64,000 nucleotides of DNA from Acetobacterium woodii (GCA_016213825.1 JACQZP010000027.1:124001-188000), one strand, 5' to 3'. Counted from the stretch's first letter, positions 8,543 to 18,176 are shown. Notes: a model not told the origin generated them from the sequence alone. Numbers and translations are program-made.

Positions 8543-9400
8543 ATGGAATGGATGAAAGCCATTGGTGAAGCGGTCGATTATATAGAAAGTCACATGACCG
8601 AAGATATTACGGCAGATGATGTTGCAAATTATGTCTGTATCTCGAGCTTCTATTTCCAAAAAGGATTTAGTATGTTATGTGGTTACTCGATTATGGAATA
8701 TATCCGCAATCGGAGGCTGGCTTTGGCCGGAGTCGCATTAACGAATAGCGATGCTAAAATCATTGATATTGCAATGATGTATGGATATGATTCACCGGAT
8801 AGTTTTACCAAAGCTTTTACTCGTTTTCATGGCAGCACACCTTCTCAGGTGCGAAAGGACAGTAATATGATTAAGTCCTTTGCACCGCTGAAATTAACAA
8901 TATCTTTGAAAGGTGGTTATCTTATGGATTACAAGATTACAAAAAAAGACAGTTTTACTATTCTTGCTTCAGCAAAAGAATTTTCTTACGAGAATGCCAA
9001 ACAGGAAATTCCCGCTTTCTGGCAGGAGCATTATGCATCGGGGAAAGGTCAGACTGTTTGTGGAATGTTTGGAATTAACATCGATGAGGAAATGGGAAAT
9101 GAAAAATTTGAGTATTTGATCGCCGATGTTTATAATCCGGCAATGGATATTCCTGAAGGTTTTATTACCAAAACAATTCCGGCGTTCACCTGGGCAGTTT
9201 TTCCCTGTAAAGGAGCGATGCCGATTTCGATTCAAAATGTGAATGCAAAAATATTCTCTGAATGGCTGCCCACATTAAAGGAGTATGAATTTGCTGCGGG
9301 TTACTGCGTGGAAATGTATGATGCCCCCGATAAATATCCCAAGGGAACACAGGATGAGAATTATTATGCGGAGATATGGATTCCAATAAAAAGAAAATAG
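8543..9400 (+). CDS. AraC-family regulator with GyrI-like effector domain
   Basis: 285 residues. Two helix-turn-helix motifs fill residues 1-110 (ITADDVANYVCISSFYFQ; IIDIAMMYGYDSPDSFTKAF). An effector-binding domain starts near residue 128 (MDYKITKKDSFTILA) and ends with YAEIWIPIKRK, the usual end of the AraC_E_bind/GyrI fold. The start at 8543 follows AGGAGGTGATAAGC. It probably binds a small hydrophobic or cationic ligand. The 240 bases upstream contain no gene I can support. Confidence 0.9.
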   Translation: MEWMKAIGEAVDYIESHMTEDITADDVANYVCISSFYFQKGFSMLCGYSIMEYIRNRRLALAGVALTNSDAKIIDIAMMYGYDSPDSFTKAFTRFHGSTPSQVRKDSNMIKSFAPLKLTISLKGGYLMDYKITKKDSFTILASAKEFSYENAKQEIPAFWQEHYASGKGQTVCGMFGINIDEEMGNEKFEYLIADVYNPAMDIPEGFITKTIPAFTWAVFPCKGAMPISIQNVNAKIFSEWLPTLKEYEFAAGYCVEMYDAPDKYPKGTQDENYYAEIWIPIKRK

Positions 9401-9403
9401 CAA

Positions 9404-9440
9404 ATAAGACCCTGCAACCATGATGGGAGCAGGGTCTTAT
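9404..9440. terminator. Hairpin between convergent genes
   Basis: ATAAGACCCTGC (9404-9415) and GCAGGGTCTTAT (9429-9440) form a perfect 12-base stem with a 13-base loop. It lies four bases after the AraC gene and before the end of the minus-strand gene at 9480, so it can serve both. Confidence 0.75.
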
Positions 9441-9479
9441 GGCTTTATGTAGGGAAAACGAAATGTCTTCTCATCACAG

Positions 9480-9761
9480 TTACGCTTTCTTTTTACCATC
9501 ATCAATAATTTCGATTTCTAAACAATCAAACCAAATCGATTCAATAAACTGATCTTCTCCAAAAGATGTTTTGGAAATCTGATTAAGCTCTTTGGTGTTT
9601 TTGTCAAACCACATTGGTTTTTCCAAATCAAAGTCATGGCAGAAGGTCTCTAAAGCAGCTTGGATGTTATCATTCATATTCAGGGATTGGTTATCAAATT
9701 CGATAACTTTTTCTTCCAGAAATTTATTGCGTTTTATTAGTTTTCCCCAAATTCGAACCAT
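9480..9761 (-). CDS. Small conserved-looking hypothetical protein
   Basis: 93 residues, acidic with a lysine-rich C-terminus (DDGKKKA). No signal peptide or membrane segment. A GAGGT ribosome site precedes the ATG. It looks like a compact globular cytosolic protein (patterns such as VRIWGKLIKRNKFLEEKVIEF). I do not recognise a function. It is convergent with the AraC gene and shares its terminator hairpin. Confidence 0.6.
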   Translation of the reverse strand: MVRIWGKLIKRNKFLEEKVIEFDNQSLNMNDNIQAALETFCHDFDLEKPMWFDKNTKELNQISKTSFGEDQFIESIWFDCLEIEIIDDGKKKA

Positions 9762-9966
9762 GTTTTTTACCTCGCGATCATCAATTTACTATTACATCCA
9801 GATAAGATTTTTAACTATCTGTAAAATGGACATATGTTGAGTATAAGGGGTGGCGAGGGAAATGTAAAGAAAATTGGATTTTCCGTTCTGGCAATGAGAC
9901 ATATTGTTTTTCGGGAAACCGGAATTAGCATGCAAAATACTGGTGCCATCAGGTATGACTGATGAT

Positions 9967-11964
9967 TTATTTCCCGCTTTCCGACCGGATTGTTTCAATG
10001 ATATTCTGCTTTTGCAGGCGATGGGCGGCATAGCGGGTAGTGCTCCAGGTGATCAGAAATACGGCCAGTACGCACAGCACGATGGCAAGCCACGGCGATG
10101 CATACGGAATGGGAAACATCGATCGAATCGGTAAATTTATAAAAATGCTCACGATAATTCCAACGGGCAGGCCGTACATGAGCGCTTTCATCGAACATAA
10201 AACGCTCTCGAGGTTCAGCATCTGCTTCAATCCTGCCGCTGTCATGCCCACACTCTGTAAAACGGCAAATTCACGGGAGCGCATCCGTACATTGGTGGAC
10301 ATTGTACTGATCACATTGGTAACCCCGATTAGCATGAGAAGCACGACAAAGCTGTACATAAAAATCGAGGCCAGAACAATGGCGATGTTCATGACTTTCA
10401 TGTAGTCGTCTATTTTATAGACTCGCGTATTAAACCCGGACTCCATATAAGAGGCATCCGTATTTTCGGGGAAGGTCTGTGCCATCACGTCGCTTGCGTA
10501 CGTGATAAAACCTGGCACATCAGAGGGGGCGGAATACCAGGAGTAGCCACGAACCTCGGCCTGCGGCACAATCAAACGAACCGGATTCGTATTAGGGTAA
10601 AAAAGCTCCTTTGGCATGTCGGCCTGCGTCAAGATGCCCTGTATCGACGTTTCATAGCTACTTCCGTCCGCTTTCACAAGCGTAATGGCTTTTATTTGGG
10701 GCGAAAACGGCACCAGGTCAACCTTTGTTCCGTTGTCGTTATAGCTGTAGTGGTTGAGCAAAATGGTGGAGCCGAAAGAGACACCGGCCTTTTCGCAAAG
10801 CGCGGCATAATGGGTATCATCCAAAACAATCATCTCCACAGGAAGTTCCGGTTTGTTCAGCTGGTCAGCAGCCGCTAATACGCTCTGCATTGGTGTAGAA
10901 ATAAGTTCTCCAGGCAAAATGGTTTCATAGGTGTCAAGATCGTTACCCATGCCGAAGATCTCTGTGTTGTCGAATTCTTCCAGCTTTTGGGTAATGATGT
11001 TTCCCTGTTCACTACTGATGGGATGGTTATAAACGGTTTCCTTCTTACCGGTCGCTTCGTTCATACGCCTGTCGTAAGCAGAGGTGTACTCTGTCAAAAC
11101 GGTTTGATCAATATCGAGCCGGATATAGGCTTGGATGGCGTTTGCCTGACCGCTCAGTTCCCCGAGGCTGATAAACAATATGACACCGGCGGCCAGCGCA
11201 ATCACGGTCGAACGAAAATTTCGGCGGTTACGCTTGATGTTTTTGGCGGCCAGCGTTCCCTCAATGCCAAAAATCCGCTCTACCAAAGGATTGGTACGCA
11301 CCTGTTTGCGGTCAATTCTTATTTCTCCGGTGCCGCGGATACAATCAATGGCGGCAGCCTTCGCCGCCTTATGCGCCGGAAGCCATGCGGAAAGCAGCAC
11401 TGTCAAAAAGCAAACTGCCGCCGCCAGCAGCAGGGCTTTCCAGGATACAACAAACGAAAGCGACAGCGTAATCTCGTTCATCATGATGTGAACCAAACTG
11501 TTCAGATCATCCAGGAAATGATTTGCGACACCAATTCCAACAAAGGTCAAGAGCAACCCCGCAAGGATGCCCAGCGGAATGCCGATTGCCGAAAGCAGCA
11601 TACTTTCGTACATAACGGTGTCAGTAATTTGTTTTTTGGTGGCACCGACGCATTTCAAAACGCCAAACTGCGTCACGCGCTCACCGGCGCTGACACGAAA
11701 AACATTGGAGATCACGATGATCGCCATGGAAAGGATGATGACACCGAAAAGAATTGCCGGAACAAGCAGCAGAGCCACATAGCTGTTGCCGTATTCGCCA
11801 TAATTCTCGCCTAAAAAGCTGACCAGCATGGCATTGCCACTGGCGAAAAAACTGCATACAGCGGTAATCAGTGCCGTGGCAAGGGTGATGGCGATCAAGG
11901 CACCGATGGTGCGGGAACGATTGATTTTCAGCTGGCTGTATGCCAGCTTTGCCGTGATTCTCAT
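9967..11964 (-). CDS. FtsX-type ABC permease of module A (peptide-resistance type)
   Basis: 665 residues. Membrane helices are seen near residues 20-42, 84-108, 120-148, 170-195 and 253-272, then a long soluble stretch (about 275-535), then three C-terminal helices. The FtsX/MacB-core sequences GERVTQFGVLKCVGATKKQI and REFAVLQSVGMTAAGLKQM are clear. Compared with the paralogous permease at 25954-28542 it lacks the roughly 190-residue extracellular domain after the first helix, keeping only about 20 residues there. Its ATG overlaps the ATPase stop as ATGA. It should handle cell-envelope peptides such as bacitracin-like or cationic peptides. Confidence 0.87.
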   Translation of the reverse strand: MRITAKLAYSQLKINRSRTIGALIAITLATALITAVCSFFASGNAMLVSFLGENYGEYGNSYVALLLVPAILFGVIILSMAIIVISNVFRVSAGERVTQFGVLKCVGATKKQITDTVMYESMLLSAIGIPLGILAGLLLTFVGIGVANHFLDDLNSLVHIMMNEITLSLSFVVSWKALLLAAAVCFLTVLLSAWLPAHKAAKAAAIDCIRGTGEIRIDRKQVRTNPLVERIFGIEGTLAAKNIKRNRRNFRSTVIALAAGVILFISLGELSGQANAIQAYIRLDIDQTVLTEYTSAYDRRMNEATGKKETVYNHPISSEQGNIITQKLEEFDNTEIFGMGNDLDTYETILPGELISTPMQSVLAAADQLNKPELPVEMIVLDDTHYAALCEKAGVSFGSTILLNHYSYNDNGTKVDLVPFSPQIKAITLVKADGSSYETSIQGILTQADMPKELFYPNTNPVRLIVPQAEVRGYSWYSAPSDVPGFITYASDVMAQTFPENTDASYMESGFNTRVYKIDDYMKVMNIAIVLASIFMYSFVVLLMLIGVTNVISTMSTNVRMRSREFAVLQSVGMTAAGLKQMLNLESVLCSMKALMYGLPVGIIVSIFINLPIRSMFPIPYASPWLAIVLCVLAVFLITWSTTRYAAHRLQKQNIIETIRSESGK

Positions 11965-12644
11965 GCCTTCATCACCTCGTCTGAAAGAATTTGACCGTCA
12001 CCGAGGGTGATGATTCGGTCTGCCTGCAAGGCTATTCTTTCATCATGGGTAATGATCAGCAGCGTCTGATTGCTGCGTTTGTTCGCAAGCTTTAAAAGGT
12101 CGATAATCTCGCGGCTTGCTTTGCTGTCCAGATTGCCCGTAGGTTCATCGGCAAGAATAAAAGCCGGGTCGTTAATCAGGGCTCTGCCCACTGACACCCG
12201 CTGTTGCTGGCCGCCGGACAATTCGCTGGGCAGATGCGTTGCGCGCTCCGAAAGGCCAATCGTTTCGAGAATCGAAGAAAGCTTATCCGGATCCGGCTTG
12301 CGGTGATCCAGCAGGCGCGGTAGCATAATGTTTTCCGCTGTCGTTAGGGTGGGGATCAGGTTATAGAACTGATAGATCATCCCAATGTTTCGGCGGCGGA
12401 AGATCGCAAGTTCGCTCTCATTCAGGTTGTAGATTTCGTTGCCGTCGATTTTCACACTTCCGGAGGTGGGATGGTCAATTCCACCGATCAAATTCATGAG
12501 CGTAGATTTACCCGAACCGGATGCCCCTATGATTGCAACAAATTCCCCCTTGTTCATGCTGAAGCTTACATGATCCAAGGCGGTCACGCTGGTGTCGCCC
12601 TTGCCGTATGTTTTTGTAAGGCTGTTGATCTCTAATATTGCCAT
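11961..12644 (-). CDS. ABC transporter ATP-binding protein of module A (MacB/LolD-like)
   Basis: 227 residues. Walker [11 protein letters not shown] loop, signature [15 protein letters not shown], Walker [13 protein letters not shown] and switch His ITHDERIA are all present. This is the subfamily that pairs with FtsX-like permeases. It has its own promoter region separate from the kinase/regulator genes, with phased GTGAC half-sites upstream (12692-12707). About 71% of the visible motifs match the paralogue at 28539-29222 closely by eye, though no alignment was computed. Confidence 0.92.
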   Translation of the reverse strand: MAILEINSLTKTYGKGDTSVTALDHVSFSMNKGEFVAIIGASGSGKSTLMNLIGGIDHPTSGSVKIDGNEIYNLNESELAIFRRRNIGMIYQFYNLIPTLTTAENIMLPRLLDHRKPDPDKLSSILETIGLSERATHLPSELSGGQQQRVSVGRALINDPAFILADEPTGNLDSKASREIIDLLKLANKRSNQTLLIITHDERIALQADRIITLGDGQILSDEVMKA

Positions 12645-12675
12645 TTTTCTGTCCTCCTGTAATTTTCATACCCAC

Positions 12676-12707
12676 ATTGTAGCAGACAAAAGTGACTGCA
12701 GCGTGAC
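12676..12707 (-). promoter_or_regulatory. Promoter of the module A ABC genes with phased regulator half-sites
   Basis: Minus-strand -10 TACAAT (12681-12676), preceded by 10 bases and then two GTCAC half-sites (plus-strand GTGAC at 12692-12696 and 12703-12707) spaced by 6 bases, that is 11 bases start to start. The half-sites sit where a -35 box would be, the usual layout for activation by OmpR-type regulators. The same spacing is found at 29255-29286. Confidence 0.65.
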
Positions 12708-12735
12708 TACGGGACATTTTAAAATGACAATCTAT

Positions 12736-13560
12736 TCACTTGAAAAACTTTATGGTGAAGGTGGCGCCGGTTTCCTTGCCGCCGCCGTCAATTTCAATAT
12801 CTCCGTTTTGGCCGCGCACAATGGAAAGCGCAAGCGGCAGCCCGATGCCATACCCGTTCTCGTTTTGGGAATATTCAAACCGCTTAAAAAGGGCGGGATA
12901 CTTTTGTTTCGAAATTCCTTTGCCACAGTCGGTCACGGAAATCCAGCGGTAAATGGGATTGATACCGCTGTTTACGATGATCTTACTGTTCGCCGACGAA
13001 TATTCCGAGGCGTTTTTCAGCAGGTTTGTCAGGGCTTCGGCGGTCCAGCGGTGATCGCAAAACAGAGTGGTATCGTTGGCCAGTTCGACTGTTTGATTTT
13101 TCACATCGAGCAAGACTTCCAATGGCTGCTGGGCTTTCTTTAACAGGTCGCCCGCTGAAATTTCTGCCATCGAAAATTCGACTGCGCCGGAATCCAGCCG
13201 TGCCATTTTCAGTAGTGTTGCAACAAGCCATTCCATGCGGGTGAGGCTAATTTTGATGTTGGCGACAAATTCTTCCTGCTTATCGGCAGGTGCATTTTCC
13301 AGTAAATCTGCCATAATCAGCATGGAGGTAAGGGGTGTTTTCAGCTGGTGCGAAATATCGGCAAGATAGTCCGCCAGTAAATCCCGATCACGCTGTGCCG
13401 TGTTCCGCTGTTCGTTGTTGATGCGCACAAGGGTGTTGATGTCATTTTTCAAGATGCTCCATAGGCCCTCGCGGTTGTCTCGAAAATCGACTTCTTTGCC
13501 ATCAATGGCTTTGCGAATATCATCCGATAATGCTGTGATCTCCTGTTTTTTAATCAGCAC
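12736..13560 (-). CDS. Histidine kinase of module A, lacking membrane helices
   Basis: About 274 residues. DHp helix with phospho-accepting His in LADISHQLKTPLTS, N box (LTNLLKNASEYS), G boxes (DCGKGIS, GYGIGLPLALSIV). There is no hydrophobic segment at the N-terminus: the protein begins with LIKKQEITALSDDIRKAI, which aligns with the region after the second helix of the full-length paralogue at 29305-30303. Start is a GTG at 13560 behind AGGGGGG (a TTG at 13569 is also possible); both lie inside the end of the response-regulator gene. It is either a soluble kinase or one that lost its sensor half. Confidence 0.85.
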   Translation of the reverse strand: MLIKKQEITALSDDIRKAIDGKEVDFRDNREGLWSILKNDINTLVRINNEQRNTAQRDRDLLADYLADISHQLKTPLTSMLIMADLLENAPADKQEEFVANIKISLTRMEWLVATLLKMARLDSGAVEFSMAEISAGDLLKKAQQPLEVLLDVKNQTVELANDTTLFCDHRWTAEALTNLLKNASEYSSANSKIIVNSGINPIYRWISVTDCGKGISKQKYPALFKRFEYSQNENGYGIGLPLALSIVRGQNGDIEIDGGGKETGATFTIKFFK

Positions 13561-14248
13561 GATACCCAACCCCCCTGACTGTTTCGATGGAAACAGCGTC
13601 TCCCAGCTTTTGGCGCAGCCGCTTAATATAGACAGTTAGCGTGTTGTCCTCCACGAAATTACCACCGTTGTCCCAGATGCTTTCCAAAATTTGCGTCCGG
13701 GTAAGAAGCTGCGACTTATTTGCCGCAAAGGTCAAAAGCAAGCGATATTCCAGCGCAGTCAACTCGACCGGCGTCGTTCCGATAAACACTTTTCCAGCCG
13801 CGGTATCAATGTTTGCTTTTCCAAGGGTCACCAACTGTGATTGATTTGCCCCGGAGCCACTATTGAGGGTTCGTTTCACCCGGGCCAGCAGTTCACGTAG
13901 CCGGAACGGTTTTGTGATATAATCCGCAGCGCCGCTTTCAAAGGCCTGCACAATTTTGTTTTCGTCGTCCACAATGGTCAGAAAAATAATTGCCGTATTG
14001 GTGTTCTTTAGTTTTTGACTAATCTCGAAGCCTGTCCCGTCCGGCAATTGCAGATCCAGTATCGCTAAATCAAATCGCTCTGTTTCAATCGCGTGGCAGG
14101 CGGCATTAACATCCTTGCAGTGGAATGGCGCATACTGCTCCTGTTCCAAAGCATAAACCAGCCCCGATGCAATCATCAGATCGTCTTCCACTAATAAAAT
14201 TCGTTGTATCGGAATCACCTTCGTCCTGCCTTTCTGCTTGTTACTCAT
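13550..14248 (-). CDS. OmpR-family response regulator of module A
   Basis: About 232 residues. Receiver: acidic pair in LLVEDD, phospho-acceptor Asp in LAILDLQLPDG, Lys in YITKPFR. C-terminal winged helix with TLTVYIKRLRQKLG and GVGYRAD. The start is uncertain: the ATG at 14248 has no strong ribosome site, while a GTG at 14218 follows a purine-rich stretch. Its stop is inside the kinase gene. By its position and the GTGAC sites upstream of the ABC genes it should activate them. Confidence 0.9.
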   Translation of the reverse strand: MSNKQKGRTKVIPIQRILLVEDDLMIASGLVYALEQEQYAPFHCKDVNAACHAIETERFDLAILDLQLPDGTGFEISQKLKNTNTAIIFLTIVDDENKIVQAFESGAADYITKPFRLRELLARVKRTLNSGSGANQSQLVTLGKANIDTAAGKVFIGTTPVELTALEYRLLLTFAANKSQLLTRTQILESIWDNGGNFVEDNTLTVYIKRLRQKLGDAVSIETVRGVGYRAD

Positions 14249-14298
14249 ACCGCCAGGAGATGAGGACTCGCTGAAAAATTATATTGTAGTAATGAAAG

Positions 14299-14325
14299 TA
14301 TATCATACCCGAGAATGATGATATA
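14299..14325. repeat. Inverted repeat in the 400-base gap before selO
   Basis: TATATCAT (14299-14306) and ATGATATA (14318-14325) form an 8-11-8 inverted repeat about 50 bases upstream of the regulator gene, a possible operator. The rest of 14249-14656 holds no gene I can support apart from a REP-like stretch at 14511-14545. Confidence 0.4.
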
Positions 14326-14510
14326 GCACAATGTTTAAGCGGATTTTCTCTTTTCGTTTATGCAAATACACTGCCAAAATTTCAAATAGAACCGTTGTTA
14401 TGGGTATAACAGGCTCATTTCTTGGCGGTGTTTAGGTCTGTAATTGGTTGTTTAATGCGCTTATGCCGGTGCTTCAAATTGCCGGGGCATTTCCTGTCAG
14501 CTGTTGCTAT

Positions 14511-14545
14511 GTCATGGGTACGACAGGAGATGTTTCGTTTGTCAT
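14511..14545. repeat. REP-like sequence, copy 1
   Basis: GTCATGGGTACGACAGG followed by GTTTCGTTTGTCATG resembles the intergenic stretch at 23347-23386 and, in reverse, the one at 22316-22347. Degenerate. Confidence 0.35.
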
Positions 14546-14656
14546 GCCGTCACAAATGTGGTAGACTGAAAAAAACAACACGAGGCGAAATCAGAATTAG
14601 CATGACGTTTCAGGTCGCTTGTGACCTTGAGTGAAACGAAAGAAGTGGTGATAACA

Positions 14657-16132
14657 ATGGAAAAAAATGACATTGGTTGGAATTTGGAAAATAGTTATGC
14701 AGAATTGCCGGGATTATTCTACACCCCGATTGAATTGGGGACTGTCAGCGCACCGAAACTTGTTATTTTGAATCGGCTTTTAGCAAAAGATCTTGGTTTG
14801 GATGCTGAAGCGCTGAGGGGTCCGGCCGGGATCAATATCTTAGCCGGTCAGGCCCTACCAGCCAATGCTAAACCGATCGCTCAAGCTTATGCCGGTCATC
14901 AATTCGGCTATTTCACCATGCTCGGTGATGGCCGGGCAATGCTGATTGGCGAACAGATCACACCAGCCGGCGAACGCTTTGATATCCAACTGAAAGGTTC
15001 TGGCAGAACACCGTATTCGCGCAGCGGTGATGGTAAAGCGGCGTTGGGACCGATGCTGCGAGAATACATAATCAGTGAAGCGATGCATTATCTGGGGATT
15101 CCGACATCCCGCAGCTTGGCGGTCGTGATGACTGGCGATCCGGTGTACCGCGAAAAAACTCTCAAAGGGGCGATTTTAACCCGGGTGGCGGCCAGTCATA
15201 TTCGGGTCGGGACCTTTGAATATGCAGCTCAGTGGGGAACCACCGCTGATGTCAAAACCCTGGCCGATTATACCATTAATCGTCATTTCCCTTGGCTTCA
15301 GTCGGAGCAAAATATCTATCTTGGATTACTAGACGAAGTCATCAAAGCCCAGGCGGCACTGATTGCCAAATGGCAGCTGGTCGGCTTTATTCATGGGGTC
15401 ATGAATACCGATAATGTGAGCATCAGTGGCGAAACCATCGATTATGGTCCCTGTGCCTTTATGAATCACTATGATCCGGAAACGGTATTTAGTTCCATTG
15501 ATCTGCAGGGACGGTACGCCTATCGGAATCAACCCAATATTGGCTTATGGAATTTGGCCCGCTTGGCCGAAACCCTGATTCCGTTAGTCGATGAAAATCA
15601 GCAACAGGCGCTTAAATTAGTCGAAGACTCACTGCGAAAATTTCCTTCTTTATATCAGGCGGATTGGCTCCAGGGAATGCGCTTAAAACTGGGCATTGCC
15701 AATGAAGGAACAGAAGACGAGAAGCTGATCGCCGAGTTATTGGGATTAATGAAGCAGTATCAAGCCGATTATACCAATACCTTTGTTGATTTAACGCTTG
15801 AACGGACACGTGATAAAACCCAGTCGTCTGAATTATATGAAAGTGATGCCTTTAAAGATTGGCATGATCGATGGAAAGCCCGTTTGGAAAGAGCGGGGCA
15901 GACCGATCAAGACATCAGGAAGTTAATGAAACAGTCGAATCCGGTGGTCATCCCCAGAAATCATCAGGTTGAAAAAGCCTTGCTGGCGGCTAACGAACAG
16001 GATGATTTCAAACCCTTGCAGCAATTATTAGCAGTCCTGCAATCACCATACAATTACAATTCGCTTAATCAGGAATATATGACACCACCGGAATCGTCCA
16101 ATAGTCCTTATAAGACCTATTGTGGGACGTGA
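14657..16132 (+). CDS. selO: SelO/YdiU-family protein adenylyltransferase
   Basis: 491 residues, normal length for bacterial SelO. Seen: [35 protein letters not shown], the kinase-like catalytic region [14 protein letters not shown], and the metal-binding IDYGPCAF. The C-terminus ends KTYCGT, with Cys where some relatives have selenocysteine. SelO is an atypical kinase fold that transfers AMP rather than phosphate to Ser/Thr/Tyr of proteins and is tied to redox stress. The start at 14657 gives the usual N-terminus ([14 protein letters not shown]). A broken copy of its 3' end lies at 6852-7085. Confidence 0.94.
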   Translation: MEKNDIGWNLENSYAELPGLFYTPIELGTVSAPKLVILNRLLAKDLGLDAEALRGPAGINILAGQALPANAKPIAQAYAGHQFGYFTMLGDGRAMLIGEQITPAGERFDIQLKGSGRTPYSRSGDGKAALGPMLREYIISEAMHYLGIPTSRSLAVVMTGDPVYREKTLKGAILTRVAASHIRVGTFEYAAQWGTTADVKTLADYTINRHFPWLQSEQNIYLGLLDEVIKAQAALIAKWQLVGFIHGVMNTDNVSISGETIDYGPCAFMNHYDPETVFSSIDLQGRYAYRNQPNIGLWNLARLAETLIPLVDENQQQALKLVEDSLRKFPSLYQADWLQGMRLKLGIANEGTEDEKLIAELLGLMKQYQADYTNTFVDLTLERTRDKTQSSELYESDAFKDWHDRWKARLERAGQTDQDIRKLMKQSNPVVIPRNHQVEKALLAANEQDDFKPLQQLLAVLQSPYNYNSLNQEYMTPPESSNSPYKTYCGT

Positions 16133-16267
16133 GTTTTTAATGTCGTTTTATTTAATAAAGTGCGATTTAAGACAAACATTAGGTAGGCCTGATTTTATAA
16201 CTGGCATTCACCGATGTAGTTCTGCGTGAGCGAATCAGATTGTGAGAAATTTCGCTGTTACTTTCTG

Positions 16268-17146
16268 TTAAATAAATTCTTTAACAAGATCAATAAAGTC
16301 GGCTAAATTAGGGGATATCCACTTTGAATCATGGCAGAAGAGTTGCGTGTAGATGTTATAATCATTTTTATACGGAAGCGCGCTTAATAAATTAGCGCTT
16401 AGTTCGTTCTGAACTGCCAGATTGGGAAGCACGCACAGGCCCAAACCGCTTGCGGCCATTTCTTTTATTGCTTGAACGCTTCCGGATTCCAGCGCAATTT
16501 GATAAGGAATCCCGTGAGACTTTAAATCATATTCAAACGCCGCACGATAATTGCAGCTGGAGCTAGTCAGGACCAACGACTGATTGGCAAAATCCGTTAT
16601 TGCCAACACATTTTTTGAGGCTAACGGATGTGTTGGCGCAGAGAGAACCAGTATTTCCTCGTGCTTTTTTAATAAGGAAGTGATCGAGGGATGTTCAATG
16701 GGATTTCCGATCGTTAAAGCGATATCGATTGTGTTATCGGTCAACTGTTGCACAACCTGATCATTTTCAATGAGTTTTAAGTGAAGCTCAATGTTTGGAT
16801 GGGCTTTTTTAAATGATTTTACGATTGCCGGAAGCTTAAAAATGCAAAGTGATTCGGAGGCACCAATAATGATTTGTCCAGGAGCCAAAAGGCTGTTGTC
16901 AATTCTATCTTTGATCGTTGAAGCAAGTGCCAGCATTTCAACGGCATATGGCAAAAACATTTCCCCTGACTCAGTAAGAAAAACCTTTTTTCCAATCCGA
17001 TCAAGGAGTTTTGTATTCAGTTCCTGCTCCAATTGCTGAATTTGAGCGGAAATACTGGATTGGGCGTAGCCGAGCGCATCAGCTGTTCGAGTATAGTTTT
17101 TGTTTTTTGATAAAACCACAAAAGTCTTCAATTGCTTCAAATCCAC
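16268..17146 (-). CDS. LysR-family transcriptional regulator
   Basis: About 292 residues from a GTG at 17146, chosen because AAGGAAGGAG precedes it by nine bases. N-terminal winged helix (LKQLKTFVVLSKNKNYTRTADALGYAQSSISAQIQQLE), then the periplasmic-binding-protein-like effector domain (GQIIIGASESLCIFKLPAIV; GLGLCVLPNLAV). It is divergent from the QueG-like gene, with overlapping -10 boxes, so that gene is its likely target. Confidence 0.92.
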   Translation of the reverse strand: MDLKQLKTFVVLSKNKNYTRTADALGYAQSSISAQIQQLEQELNTKLLDRIGKKVFLTESGEMFLPYAVEMLALASTIKDRIDNSLLAPGQIIIGASESLCIFKLPAIVKSFKKAHPNIELHLKLIENDQVVQQLTDNTIDIALTIGNPIEHPSITSLLKKHEEILVLSAPTHPLASKNVLAITDFANQSLVLTSSSCNYRAAFEYDLKSHGIPYQIALESGSVQAIKEMAASGLGLCVLPNLAVQNELSANLLSALPYKNDYNIYTQLFCHDSKWISPNLADFIDLVKEFI

Positions 17147-17163
17147 GAGCGTCAACTCCTTCC

Positions 17164-17194
17164 TTGTACGATCGAAATAATCGATGATTATAAT
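17164..17194. promoter_or_regulatory. Overlapping divergent promoters of the LysR and QueG-like genes
   Basis: TATAAT is present on the plus strand (17189-17194) and on the minus strand (17192-17187), overlapping in ATTATAAT. An inverted repeat ATCGA-N5-TCGAT (17171-17185) lies beside them. Plus-strand -35 may be TTGTAC (17164-17169) with a long 19-base spacer. Confidence 0.5.
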
Positions 17195-17302
17195 AGAAAT
17201 ACATCGTTTCACAGATTAATGGATTTATAGTAACATATAGATACCACAGGCACAATAAAAATCTCCGTGTCTGACGGTAAACCAGGTGGAGGTGTAACAA
17301 CG

Positions 17303-17377
17303 ATGAATACAACTATTTTTCCAGAATCTACTTTGATCAAAAAGACCGATATGGATGTAAAGCGTTGTAGGGGATGA
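17303..17377 (+). CDS. Possible 24-codon leader ORF
   Basis: ATG behind AGGTGGAGGTG encodes MNTTIFPESTLIKKTDMDVK followed by RCRG and a TGA, one base before the ATG of the next gene. The good ribosome site and tight spacing suggest translational coupling. It may instead be a chance ORF. No homology recognised. Confidence 0.3.
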   Translation: MNTTIFPESTLIKKTDMDVKRCRG

Positions 17378-17378
17378 G

Positions 17379-18053
17379 ATGAAAACGGAATTACGTCAAA
17401 AAATTCTCGGTTTGGGTGCAGACGTTTGTGGATTTGCAAGTATCGAACGATTTGCGGAAGCGCCTAAAGGCTTTCATCCGCGTGATCTATTGCCTAATTG
17501 CAGAAGTGTCATTGCTTTCGGGATCGCACTGCCTAAAGGCCTCTTAATGGCTGATTCCCAACTGATTTATGCTTATTTTAATAATTTTACCAGTCCTCAG
17601 GTTGATTGGATTGCATTTCAGACCGCCGCTTTTTTAGAAAAGACCTATCACGGGACAGGGGTGCCATTACCCAGTGACGGGCCTTATGACGATTGGGATG
17701 AAGAAAAAATGAAAGGGCGTGGTTTGCTGTCAATGAAGCATGCAGCATATCTTTGCGGAATCGGCACGTTTGGCAAAAGCACGCTGCTGCTTAACAGTGA
17801 ATACGGAAACCGCCTGGTAATCGGATCTGTTCTGACCGATTTGCAAATAGAATCCGATGAACTGGCTGCCGGAATATGCCTTGAGCATTGTGACTTGTGT
17901 ATCCGAAGCTGCCCGGTCGGGGCAATCAGCGAAAGTGGCGTCAGACAAAAACCATGTCGAATGAACAGTTATGGCAAGAACAAGCGGGGCTTCGATACCG
18001 TAGCGTGCAATCACTGCAGAACCATTTGTCCGATGCGATTTGGCTTGGTATGA
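17379..18053 (+). CDS. QueG-like Fe-S protein (epoxyqueuosine reductase-related)
   Basis: 224 residues. N-terminal part shows the cobalamin-binding QueG-like pattern (LGADVCGFASIERF, SVIAFGIALPKG, KHAAYLCGIGTFGKSTLLLN). The C-terminal half carries Cys clusters for two [4Fe-4S] centres (CLEHCDLCIRSCPVGAI and CNHCRTICP). It is shorter than true QueG (usually over 300 residues, with C-terminal repeats), so it is a stand-alone relative of unknown substrate, as is common in anaerobes. Control by the divergent LysR protein is likely. Confidence 0.85.
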   Translation: MKTELRQKILGLGADVCGFASIERFAEAPKGFHPRDLLPNCRSVIAFGIALPKGLLMADSQLIYAYFNNFTSPQVDWIAFQTAAFLEKTYHGTGVPLPSDGPYDDWDEEKMKGRGLLSMKHAAYLCGIGTFGKSTLLLNSEYGNRLVIGSVLTDLQIESDELAAGICLEHCDLCIRSCPVGAISESGVRQKPCRMNSYGKNKRGFDTVACNHCRTICPMRFGLV

Positions 18054-18176
18054 GTACTCAAGCCAAATCTCGCTTAATAATGATGAAACTGGAAGATTGT
18101 AGCCGATCAATGCAGTTTTTAGGATAAATAAAATGTTGTTGTCAGGGCCGCATCATGAGATAGTGCCTGGTTTACG

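Noticed and set aside
8386-8568. 60-codon ORF upstream of the AraC gene
   Set aside because: It overlaps the ribosome site and start of the AraC gene in another frame and has no plausible ribosome site.
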